Shown: positions 16,949 to 24,870 of the stretch, piece after piece
How the letters are laid out: each line of letters opens with the position of its first letter
Numbering within the stretch: the first letter of the stretch is position 1
Assembly (NCBI GenBank): GCA_946886475.1
Contig: CAMPIQ010000026.1
Location: forward strand, 1-31,123
Length of the DNA stretch: 31,123 nucleotides
Direction: 5' to 3'
Origin: an uncultured Chitinophagales bacterium
GTDB lineage: Bacteria; Bacteroidota; Bacteroidia; Chitinophagales; Chitinophagaceae
Program-made: the position numbers and the translations under genes
Notes under the pieces: model-generated
What the model was told of the DNA's origin: nothing
Seen by the model: the letters and a program-made list of their open reading frames with translations, nothing else
Databases searched by the model: none

Positions 16949-17215
16949 ATGTATTCGTATGGATTGTTGGAACCAGGTTGCTATTACCTTGTTCAGGAGG
17001 AAATGAATTTACCTGTTGAACTCATAAAGGTTACAATGGAGTCGGATCATTGCATGTTTGTTTTTAAGTATGGTGATGAGATGACCACTCACTGGAAGAA
17101 AAAAAATGATAAGCTTCACGACATCATCGAATGCCTCAGCGATGAAATGGTTGAGGTATGGGAAAAACATTACAATAATAATGAGGAATCGTATTACGAA
17201 GAGGACGACGACTAA
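16949..17215 (+). CDS. Small acidic protein of unknown function
   Basis: An 88-residue soluble protein that I do not recognise. The first half alternates hydrophobic and polar residues (GLLEPGCYYLVQEEMNLPVE, then CMFVFKYGDEM), which suggests a small beta-sheet domain. The region KLHDIIECLSDEMVEVWEKH looks like an amphipathic helix. The end is very acidic and Asn-rich (NNNEESYYEEDDD) and probably disordered. Two Cys residues precede the tail region, but no CxxC pair is present. A strong Shine-Dalgarno sequence precedes it. It is 71 bases upstream of the Xaa-Pro aminopeptidase gene on the same strand and may be cotranscribed with it, although a promoter-like sequence lies between. A gene of this kind could encode an adaptor or nucleic-acid mimic; that is only speculation. 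Confidence 0.7.
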   Translation: MYSYGLLEPGCYYLVQEEMNLPVELIKVTMESDHCMFVFKYGDEMTTHWKKKNDKLHDIIECLSDEMVEVWEKHYNNNEESYYEEDDD

Positions 17216-17236
17216 ATAAATAATTATTCGAACGGT

Positions 17237-17268
17237 ATTGGCTGCATGCCTTCACGTGTTTAATTTTA
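17237..17268 (+). promoter_or_regulatory. Candidate promoter of the Xaa-Pro aminopeptidase gene
   Basis: ATTG (17237-17240) and TAATTTTA (17261-17268) are 20 bases apart, each one mismatch from the Bacteroidota TTTG and TAnnTTTG boxes. The downstream ATG is 18 bases further on. Confidence 0.35.
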
Positions 17269-17286
17269 AAGATAAACATAAGAAGT

Positions 17287-18927
17287 ATGCAGCCAACGCT
17301 TTTCAGGATGTACTTCCTGGTTCTGGTGCTATTTTATATAAGTTCCCGGGCTCAGGATAAACTTCCGGAAGATTATCTCACAAAAGAATTTCATAAAGGA
17401 AGAAGAGAAGCAGCACGCGCCATGATGCCTGCCCATTCGGTCATGGCCATTTTTGCCGCACCTACCCGCACCTTTTCAAACGATGTGGAATATAATTATC
17501 ACCAGAATCCAGACCTCTATTATTTTACAGGATACAGGGAACCCAATGCTGTATTGTTCTTATTTAAGGAAACCCAGATTTCAGATAAAGGAGAAAAGTT
17601 CAACGAGTTATTTTTTGTTCAGGAAAAAGATGCATTGGCGGAACACTGGGATGGAAGGCGTTTAGGCGTGGAAGGCGTTCAAAAAAAACTGGGAATAAAA
17701 AATGTTTATAATGGCGAGGAAATACATTCGCTTTCCATTGATTTTTCAAAATTCAAAAAGATCATTTTTGATTACCTGCCAGATGACGTACGTAAATCAA
17801 ATGACAAGGGAAATCTTTACCGGCTTATTGAAGTGTTCAGGAATAAAGCTGGTATAGGTGAACAGATGGATCCCCGCGTAGAAGAACTTGTAAGAATGGC
17901 CAGTGGTTACCTGAAGGCAGAGAACCTGGATCAGATCAAGGCCTATTTACAAAATGAAATGAAGACCGATCCGCAAATGGCCACACATGCCAGTATCAAA
18001 GAGATCATGGCCATAAAGGATGGAGAGGGCATCCGGTTATTCAAATCAAAACAGGATCATAAAAGGTACAATCCCGACCTCTTCAGCCATATCACTTCAT
18101 CGCTCCGGGAAATAAAAACACCAGAGGAACTTTACCTGATCCGGAAAGCAGTGGAAATATCATGCAGGGGACAGAATGAAGTGATGAAAGCTGTAAAGCC
18201 GGACATGTCCGAACTGGAGATCCAGGGATTACATGAATATATCCATAAAAGATACGGGGCTGAAGGCATAGGCTATGGATCGATCATTGGCGCAGGAGAA
18301 AATGGTTGTATCCTTCACTATACAGAAAATACAAAAACAAGAATTGGCAATGATCTCATATTGATGGATGTGGGTGCGGAATACCATGGATATACCGCTG
18401 ATGTAACCAGAACCATTCCGGCAGATGGTAAATTTTCTACGGAAGAAAGAGCTATTTACCAGCTGGTGTATGATGCCCAGGAAGCCGCATTCAAAACCTT
18501 AAAGGATGGCGCCACCTGGGAAGAAGCAGGCAATGCAGCCAGAGGGGTGATTGCAGCCGGGCTGGTAAAACTGGGGATCATTACCACCGGGGAAAACGTT
18601 GGAGATTATTTTACACATGGCCTCGGACATCACATTGGCCTGGATGTACATGATAAAGGAAGATATGATACCCTGAAAAAAAATATGGTGATCACCATTG
18701 AACCGGGTATCTACATTCCGGCCAACAGCAACTGTGATAAAAAATGGTGGGGCATTAGTGTAAGAATAGAAGATGATGCCCTGATAACAAAAGATGGTTA
18801 TGAATTACTTTCCGTATTTGCTCCAAGGAAGATAGAGGAGATAGAAAAAATGATAGCCGAATCTACCGTGCTGGATCAGTACAAGCTACCGCCACTTAAA
18901 ACCGACGGGAAGAAAAAGGATTTTTAA
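17287..18927 (+). CDS. Secreted Xaa-Pro aminopeptidase (M24B, aminopeptidase P)
   Basis: The enzyme removes the first residue from peptides whose second residue is proline. The 546-residue protein has a signal segment (MYFLVLVLFYISSRAQ, starting at residue 8), so it probably acts in the periplasm. The N-terminal domain (about residues 30-180, including NPDLYYFTGYREPNAVLFLF) is the AMP_N domain. The C-terminal pita-bread fold has all five dinuclear-metal ligands: D361, D372 (ADVTRT), H448 (GLGHHIGLDVHD), E472 (TIEPGIYI) and E495 (VRIEDDAL). It appears fully active. Its stop codon overlaps the stop end of the convergent OppA-like gene by four bases. Together with that gene and the M1 peptidase it forms a local group devoted to peptides. 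Confidence 0.93.
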   Translation: MQPTLFRMYFLVLVLFYISSRAQDKLPEDYLTKEFHKGRREAARAMMPAHSVMAIFAAPTRTFSNDVEYNYHQNPDLYYFTGYREPNAVLFLFKETQISDKGEKFNELFFVQEKDALAEHWDGRRLGVEGVQKKLGIKNVYNGEEIHSLSIDFSKFKKIIFDYLPDDVRKSNDKGNLYRLIEVFRNKAGIGEQMDPRVEELVRMASGYLKAENLDQIKAYLQNEMKTDPQMATHASIKEIMAIKDGEGIRLFKSKQDHKRYNPDLFSHITSSLREIKTPEELYLIRKAVEISCRGQNEVMKAVKPDMSELEIQGLHEYIHKRYGAEGIGYGSIIGAGENGCILHYTENTKTRIGNDLILMDVGAEYHGYTADVTRTIPADGKFSTEERAIYQLVYDAQEAAFKTLKDGATWEEAGNAARGVIAAGLVKLGIITTGENVGDYFTHGLGHHIGLDVHDKGRYDTLKKNMVITIEPGIYIPANSNCDKKWWGISVRIEDDALITKDGYELLSVFAPRKIEEIEKMIAESTVLDQYKLPPLKTDGKKKDF

Positions 18928-20549
18928 TGAAGGCGTACTTTTCTCAGCTCAAGTAAATTAAGAGCATTGGCCTGGAGATTTTTTACATTGGGTTGAACAA
19001 GGTGTACCACCACATCGTACCATAATGGAACTACGGGAGCATCATTGATCATGATCTGATCTGCCTGCCTGTATAGAATATAACGGAGCGAATCGTTGGT
19101 TTCCTTCAATGCCTTTTCGAATACCCGGTCAAATTCCGGGTTGTTATACCTGGTATAATTGGGCGGTGCAGGATTCCTTGAATAAAACACAGATAAATAA
19201 TTTTCAGCATCGGGATAATCGGCTATCCAGCTCCCACGAAAGAATTGTGTTCTTGAATTTGAGGTCAGTTCCAGCAGCAATGATTTTTGCACCACATCAA
19301 CCTGCACTTTAAAACCAAGTTCTTCCAATTGTTTGGAAATATAATTAGCGATCTCAGAATATACCGGAATGGTTTGAAGTTTGATTGAAGGAAGATTGGC
19401 TGAACTAAAGCCTGCTTCCTGCAATAATTTCCTTGCTTTCACAGGATCATAATGATAGCCTTTCACTTCAGTGGAATCAAATGAAGGAAGTCCGGCGGGA
19501 ACAAATCCGGCAGTAGCAGGTATACCCAGGGAATTGCGGAGGTATAAAACCATTTTCTGACGGTCAAAACCATAATTGATGGCCTGCCGCACTTTCTTAT
19601 ACCGCAGGGCTGAATTGTTCAGCAGGGCATTGGAAGTATCAACCAGTATGCCGAAATATTCGATATTCAGATAAGGATGCGTATGTAATTGGATCTTATT
19701 TTCCCAGTCCCTGCGAAGTGTACCTTTTTTTGTAAGCACTTCATCTTTAAATGAAGCATCTATATCGTTGATGAATTCCAGTTTTCCCTGGCGGAACAAA
19801 AGAAATTCGGTGGCCTTGCTATCATAAAAACTCACACTCACTCCATCGAGGTAGGGAAGTCTTTGTCCATTTTCATCCAGTTCAAAATAGTGCGGATTCT
19901 TTTTCATGATCAGTGCCTGTCCCTCTTCCCAGGCTACAAATTGAAAAGGCCCTGTTCCAACCGCATGGCTCCGGAATTCGTTTCCATATTTTTCAACCGC
20001 TTCGAAAGGAACTATGGAACAATATTGCATGGACAGAATACCCAGGATAGGATGATATGCCCTTGAAAGCCTGAGTTGAAAAGTAGTATCATTTATTGCC
20101 CTGAACCCATTGGCACTGTCAATCTTTTCATTAAAGATCCAGGAACCGGGACTGGCCGTTGTTGGATCAGTAATTCTTTTGAATGAATATTCAACATCCG
20201 CTGCATTCATTTTCCTTCCTTTACCACCAGGGAAACATGGATCATCATGAAAAAAAACATCATCCCTCAAATAAAAAGTATAGGTCATTTTATCATCAGA
20301 GATCTCCCACCGTTTTGCCAGGGAGGGAACAATGTTGAGCTGGCTGTCAACCTCCACCATTGTATTGTACAATTGGTGAATGGCCCACATGATCGACTGG
20401 TTTTTGGCAAAGGCCGGATCAATTGAAGCGATACCCGTGCTTTCATTATAGTGAAAAACATTCGCCTGGCTTTTTTCACTGCTATAGCAGGAAGCAAGCA
20501 AAAAGCTGAGGATAATTAAAAAGGTTAAATATTTGTGTTGTTGGAACAT
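18924..20549 (-). CDS. Peptide ABC transporter substrate-binding lipoprotein (OppA/SBP family 5)
   Basis: A 541-residue lipoprotein: the signal segment ends in FLLASC with the lipobox cysteine at C21, so it should be lipid-anchored. The body matches family 5 solute-binding proteins (SBP_bac_5), which bind oligopeptides, nickel or heme. Typical segments are IDPAFAKNQSIMWAIHQLYN, NPHYFELDENGQRLPYLDGV, VRQAINYGFDRQKMVLYL and YHYDPVKARKLLQEAGF. There are no permease or ATPase genes beside it, so its transporter partner lies elsewhere or it works alone. Neighbouring peptidases favour a peptide ligand. Divergent from the M1 peptidase gene, with a 90-base gap that should hold both promoters. Confidence 0.9.
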   Translation of the reverse strand: MFQQHKYLTFLIILSFLLASCYSSEKSQANVFHYNESTGIASIDPAFAKNQSIMWAIHQLYNTMVEVDSQLNIVPSLAKRWEISDDKMTYTFYLRDDVFFHDDPCFPGGKGRKMNAADVEYSFKRITDPTTASPGSWIFNEKIDSANGFRAINDTTFQLRLSRAYHPILGILSMQYCSIVPFEAVEKYGNEFRSHAVGTGPFQFVAWEEGQALIMKKNPHYFELDENGQRLPYLDGVSVSFYDSKATEFLLFRQGKLEFINDIDASFKDEVLTKKGTLRRDWENKIQLHTHPYLNIEYFGILVDTSNALLNNSALRYKKVRQAINYGFDRQKMVLYLRNSLGIPATAGFVPAGLPSFDSTEVKGYHYDPVKARKLLQEAGFSSANLPSIKLQTIPVYSEIANYISKQLEELGFKVQVDVVQKSLLLELTSNSRTQFFRGSWIADYPDAENYLSVFYSRNPAPPNYTRYNNPEFDRVFEKALKETNDSLRYILYRQADQIMINDAPVVPLWYDVVVHLVQPNVKNLQANALNLLELRKVRLH

Positions 20550-20639
20550 TCGTTTGTCAAAAGCAGTCTAAATTAGATAAGTATTTGTTTTTACAATACA
20601 ACTTCCTGAATACAGGAATCAGAATTAACAATTAAAATA

Positions 20640-22328
20640 ATGATGATAAATCAAATGCGTATACAATTTAAAAACCTTGCACCCTGGTACTTTTGTTTCG
20701 GCGCCCTGTGCTGTTGTTTGGTTTCTATATCCCAGCCACTGAATCAAAAAAATAAATTCAACAGGCAGGATACACTGCGGGGTACCATTGGACCGGAGCG
20801 TGCCTGGTGGGATGTTATGCATTATGATGTGCAGGTAACGCCCGATTTTAATACAAGATCCATAACAGGTAAAACCACCATCACGTATAAGGTATTGCCG
20901 GGGCAGCATTCAGACTATATGCAAATTGACCTTCAGCAACCATTAAAAGTTGATTCCATTTTCTACGATCATAAACTTTATATCAATTATCCTCCGAAAC
21001 CCTATTTCAATGAAGGCAATGTATGGCACATACCGCTACCAAAGGCCCAGCCGGGAAGTACACATTCCATTACACTGGTGTATCATGGTAAACCAAGGGT
21101 AGCCCAAAGACCACCATGGGATGGAGGCTGGATATTTACCAAAGATGAAAAGGGAAGACCCTGGATGAGCGTTGCCTGCCAGGGCCTGGGCGCCAGTGTA
21201 TGGTTTCCGTGTAAGGATCACCAAAGTGATGAACCTGATAATGGGGCCACACTCACCATGAATGTTGCAGCTGACCTGGTGGCCGTTGGTAATGGCAGAA
21301 TGAAAAATAAATCCGTGTCTGAAGGCCTGGCCAGCTATACATGGGAAGTTGACAATCCAATAAACAGTTATAATATCATTCCATACATTGGTCACTATGT
21401 AAACTGGAGTGATACTTTGCAGGGCGAGAAAGGAAAGCTGGACCTGAATTACTGGGTGCTGGATTATGATCTGGAAAAAGCCAGGAAACAATTTGAACAG
21501 GTAAAGCCAACCCTGAGGGCCTTTGAACACTGGTTTGGCCCCTATCCCTTTTATGAAGACGGTTATCAATTGATACAGGCACCACACCTGGGAATGGAAC
21601 ACCAAAGTGCAGTGGCTTATGGAAACGGCTTCAGGAACGGCTATCTGGGAAGAGATCTTTCAGGTTCCGGATGGGGATTGAAATGGGATTTTATTATTGT
21701 ACATGAAACCGGACATGAATGGTTTGGCAACAATATCACCACCAAAGATGTTGCGGATATGTGGGTGCACGAAGGATTTACCAATTATTCGGAAACGCTT
21801 TTTACAGATTACCATTACGGCACTGAAGCCGGCAATGAATATGTTCAGGGAATAAGGAAAAATATTTCCAATGACATTCCTTTGACCGGGCCTTATGGTG
21901 TAAATAAAGAAGGAAGCGGGGATATGTATGCGAAAGGCGCTAACCTGATCCATAACATCCGGCAGATCATAAATGATGATGAAAAATTCAGGCAGATATT
22001 AAGAGGACTGAATAAGGAGTTTTATCACCAGACCGTATCAGGCCGGCAGGTAGAAACTTACATCATTGAAAAATCAGGTAAGGATCTGAGAAAAGTTTTT
22101 GACCAATACCTGCGCACAACCCAGATTCCTGTACTTGAATTAAAAACTGAAGAAGACAAAGTTAAATTCAGGTGGATCAATTGTATAGAAGGATTTAATA
22201 TGCCTGTAAAACTAACCAATGGACAATGGATACATCCTACAACATCGGAGCAAAAGATCAAATGGGAAGGAAAGGATTTTTCGGGTGTTGGGGTTGATCC
22301 GAATTTTTATGTGAAGGTGAGCAGGTAA
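20640..22328 (+). CDS. M1 family metallopeptidase (aminopeptidase)
   Basis: A zinc aminopeptidase of the M1 family, 562 residues, shorter than aminopeptidase N (about 870) because the C-terminal helical domain is reduced. The zinc site is intact: H355-E-T-G-H359 followed by E378 after 18 residues (HExxH-18-E). The substrate-recognition motif GxMEN appears as G318-M-E-H-Q322 (GMEHQSAVAYG), a form I know from Bacteroidota M1 proteins. A hydrophobic segment (WYFCFGALCCCLVSIS, about residues 17-32) indicates export or a membrane anchor. The start could be the first or second ATG of the ATGATG pair at 20640, or a later ATG at 20655. It probably releases N-terminal residues from peptides in the periplasm. 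Confidence 0.92.
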   Translation: MMINQMRIQFKNLAPWYFCFGALCCCLVSISQPLNQKNKFNRQDTLRGTIGPERAWWDVMHYDVQVTPDFNTRSITGKTTITYKVLPGQHSDYMQIDLQQPLKVDSIFYDHKLYINYPPKPYFNEGNVWHIPLPKAQPGSTHSITLVYHGKPRVAQRPPWDGGWIFTKDEKGRPWMSVACQGLGASVWFPCKDHQSDEPDNGATLTMNVAADLVAVGNGRMKNKSVSEGLASYTWEVDNPINSYNIIPYIGHYVNWSDTLQGEKGKLDLNYWVLDYDLEKARKQFEQVKPTLRAFEHWFGPYPFYEDGYQLIQAPHLGMEHQSAVAYGNGFRNGYLGRDLSGSGWGLKWDFIIVHETGHEWFGNNITTKDVADMWVHEGFTNYSETLFTDYHYGTEAGNEYVQGIRKNISNDIPLTGPYGVNKEGSGDMYAKGANLIHNIRQIINDDEKFRQILRGLNKEFYHQTVSGRQVETYIIEKSGKDLRKVFDQYLRTTQIPVLELKTEEDKVKFRWINCIEGFNMPVKLTNGQWIHPTTSEQKIKWEGKDFSGVGVDPNFYVKVSR

Positions 22329-22419
22329 CGCTGAATCTGCGGAGGTCTGACAAATTCCCCCGCTCTCTTTCTCCACGCTCCCTTAATATCCTGCTCAGAC
22401 TTTCTGAATGCAGTTCACT

Positions 22420-22454
22420 GACTTTGAACTTTAAACTTTGTACAATAAACTTTG
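22420..22454 (+). repeat. Four short direct repeats ACTTTG/AACTTT
   Basis: Units ACTTTG (22421), AACTTT (22427), AACTTTG (22434) and AACTTTG (22448) follow one another just upstream of the flippase gene. The last two follow TA and TAA and resemble the TAnnTTTG -7 box with one extra base, so they may contribute to promoter activity, but this could simply be a simple-sequence tract. Confidence 0.45.
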
Positions 22455-22501
22455 ATCGCTTCCTTCCCCAAAGCATGCGCTGAATTATTAACTTCGTTCC
22501 A

Positions 22502-24004
22502 ATGAGCACCATCCGCAGGCAGAGCATCATTTCTTCCATCATTGTTTATTTCGGATTTGCGCTTGGCTTTTTTAATACCTGGTTGTTCACCCGCGAAGGA
22601 AGCGGATTAACAAAAGAACAATTTGGTCTCACCGGGATCTTTATTGCCTTTGCCAATATCATGTTTTCCGTGGCCAGTTTAGGCATGCCTGCATATATTG
22701 GAAAATTCTTTCCTTATTACCATTCACACCTGCCCGCCAGAAAAAATGACCAGATGACCTGGGGTTTGATTATTCCCGTTGCCGGATTTGGGCTGGTACT
22801 CATTGCCGGTATTTTTTTAAAGAACGTGATCCTGTATAAGGTGTTTGATAATTCACCCCAGCTACTGCAATATTATTACCTCACTTTTCTCTTTGGTTTT
22901 GGCTATACCCTGTTCATGTTAATGGAAGCCTTTGCCTGGCAACAACGTAAATCTATTTTAAGTAACCTTCTGAGGGAGGTGGCATTCAGACTTTTATCTA
23001 CTATATTAATTGTACTGATAAGTTTCCATTTCATCAAAAGCTTTGATGTATTCATTGCCCTTTATTCGCTAACCTACCTCCTGCTTGCTTTATACTTACT
23101 GGTATATTTCTATAAAAACGGGCAGCTCCGATTTCATTTTTCAATCAGTAAGGTCACCAGGAGATTCCTGCCCAGGATCCTGACCCTTGCAGCATTCATC
23201 TGGGGCAGTGGCCTGGTATTCAATATAGCCAGCGTAATTGATACCATCATTATTGCGGCAGTGATGCCAAATGGTATGGGCTTCGCCGGAATTTTCACCC
23301 TTGCCCAAAACATTACCAGTCTGATGCAGGCTCCGCAAAGAGCCATCATTTCAGCTTCTATCGGACCCCTGTCCCAGGCCTGGAAAGAAAAGAATCTTGA
23401 AAAGATCAAAAAGATCTATCACCATTCATCCATCAACCAGTTATTATTTGCCACTGCCATGTTTTGCCTGATCTGGCTGAGTTTTGATGATCTGATCAGC
23501 ACCTTCAACATGCAGGAAGATTACCGTATGGCCAAATGGGTTTTCTTTTTCCTTGGTCTGACCAGGATCATTGATATGGGAACCGGTATCAATGCCCAGA
23601 TCATTTCTACTTCAACTGCATGGAGGTTTGATTTTAAAAGCGGCATGATCCTGCTTGCACTTTCACTGCCTTTGAACTGGCAGCTTACAAGGCACCTGGG
23701 TGTTATTGGCCCTGCCGTTTCCAACCTGATAGCATTCACCATCTATAATGGCATCCGGTATGTTTTTCTTTGGAAAAGATTCCGGATGCAGCCCTTCAAC
23801 CAAAAAACCCTATTTACCCTTTTACTGGCCGGGGCCTGTTTTATCATTACCTGGTATTTGTTCAAAGATCAACAGGGATTTGGCTGGATCGTAACCAGGA
23901 GTGCAGTTTTTGGTATCCTGTTTATAACCGGAATGGCAGGCATGAAGCTGTCACCCGACCTGATGCCGGTGATTCAGACTTTAAGAAAAAGATTAAGGAT
24001 TTGA
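22502..24004 (+). CDS. Polysaccharide flippase (Wzx/MOP superfamily)
   Basis: A 500-residue integral membrane protein with about 12-14 hydrophobic segments and no signal peptide. The pattern matches lipopolysaccharide or oligosaccharide flippases (MATE/MOP superfamily), which move lipid-linked sugars across the inner membrane. Early sequence SSIIVYFGFALGFFNTWLFT and YIGKFFPYYHSH, with the central IASVIDTIIIAAVMPNGMG, is typical. The second half contains the long internal loop QAWKEKNLEKIKKIYH. No glycosyltransferase or sugar-nucleotide gene is nearby, so it is an isolated flippase and its cargo cannot be predicted. Its last 12 bases overlap the convergent NlpC/P60 gene. Confidence 0.85.
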   Translation: MSTIRRQSIISSIIVYFGFALGFFNTWLFTREGSGLTKEQFGLTGIFIAFANIMFSVASLGMPAYIGKFFPYYHSHLPARKNDQMTWGLIIPVAGFGLVLIAGIFLKNVILYKVFDNSPQLLQYYYLTFLFGFGYTLFMLMEAFAWQQRKSILSNLLREVAFRLLSTILIVLISFHFIKSFDVFIALYSLTYLLLALYLLVYFYKNGQLRFHFSISKVTRRFLPRILTLAAFIWGSGLVFNIASVIDTIIIAAVMPNGMGFAGIFTLAQNITSLMQAPQRAIISASIGPLSQAWKEKNLEKIKKIYHHSSINQLLFATAMFCLIWLSFDDLISTFNMQEDYRMAKWVFFFLGLTRIIDMGTGINAQIISTSTAWRFDFKSGMILLALSLPLNWQLTRHLGVIGPAVSNLIAFTIYNGIRYVFLWKRFRMQPFNQKTLFTLLLAGACFIITWYLFKDQQGFGWIVTRSAVFGILFITGMAGMKLSPDLMPVIQTLRKRLRI

Positions 24005-24700
24005 AACGGAAGCCGAAAGCTGGGCCTCTTCTATCCTGCCGGCGCCAATGTATTTTCTCATCCAGTAGTCTTCATACATATCGCTGATCATTACTCCGCC
24101 GCCAGAAGAAGCATGGAGAAATTTATTGTTCTGAAGATACATGCCTACATGAGATACTCCACCGGTAGTATTGAAAAATATAAGATCGCCCTCGCGGATC
24201 TCGGTCCTTGATATTTTTTTGGAGAACTGGTATTGTTCCCGGGCGGTACGGGGAATGGTAATATTATATAAGGAACTGTACAGGGTTTGCATAAGAGCAG
24301 AGCAATCAATTCCCTTTTTTGATTCTCCGCCATACCTATACCTGGTACCCATCCACTCATCCATCAGTTTAAGCAGGTCGATATTACTTAGCTGCTCCAC
24401 TTCGGTATCCAGCAATAAAGCATATTTAAACTGAAGTGTACTGGCCTGTTCAATGGAAAAAGCTGCAGCGGTGGAAGCAGGTGCTTCCGTTTTTTTATTG
24501 CTCGTAAAAATGGATTTGGAAAAAGCTGCCTTCGGATCGGAAGAAGTGGCCGGTAAAGGTTCGGCTTCTACGGTGATCTCTTCAAGAAACTTCACTTCCT
24601 TTACAGCATGAGGACCATTCTTTTTCTTTTGGGCTTGTGCATTACTGAAACCTCCGGTGGAGAACAGTATGGTGGCTGCGAAGAGGATGTGTTTGATCAT
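23993..24700 (-). CDS. Secreted NlpC/P60 (C40) peptidoglycan hydrolase
   Basis: A 235-residue cysteine peptidase of the NlpC/P60 family, which cleaves peptidoglycan stem peptides. I place the start at the ATG at 24698-24700 because the signal peptide MIKHILFAATILFSTGGFSN follows at once. An upstream in-frame ATG at 24772 would add 24 residues without improving the signal. The catalytic triad region is present: C133 in GIDCSALM, H184 in VSHVGMYL and a third polar residue at H196 (KFLHASSGGG). The N-terminal 100 residues are a low-complexity Ala/Ser/Thr/Lys linker without a recognisable wall-binding domain. Its 3' end overlaps the flippase gene by 12 bases. Confidence 0.9.
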   Translation of the reverse strand: MIKHILFAATILFSTGGFSNAQAQKKKNGPHAVKEVKFLEEITVEAEPLPATSSDPKAAFSKSIFTSNKKTEAPASTAAAFSIEQASTLQFKYALLLDTEVEQLSNIDLLKLMDEWMGTRYRYGGESKKGIDCSALMQTLYSSLYNITIPRTAREQYQFSKKISRTEIREGDLIFFNTTGGVSHVGMYLQNNKFLHASSGGGVMISDMYEDYWMRKYIGAGRIEEAQLSASVSNP

Positions 24701-24870
24701 TGGGTTTTTACGGTTGACTTGGATGTTTACGAAAATATATAAAATTTCCCACAGAATGTGGATTAAATTCAACGGAGTTGCCTGCTATTTATTGCCGCAA
24801 TGCAATGTAACTTGCAGGCTTAGCCACTCATTTTCAATAATTTGATATCGATCAAGAGGTCAGGATTACC

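Noticed and set aside
21036..21605. 189-residue open frame on the minus strand
   Set aside because: It is antisense to the M1 peptidase gene; codon pattern and composition are those of a shadow frame.
24701..24772. Longer N-terminus for the NlpC/P60 hydrolase
   Set aside because: The signal peptide starts at the internal Met (24700); the longer form would bury it behind 24 residues.
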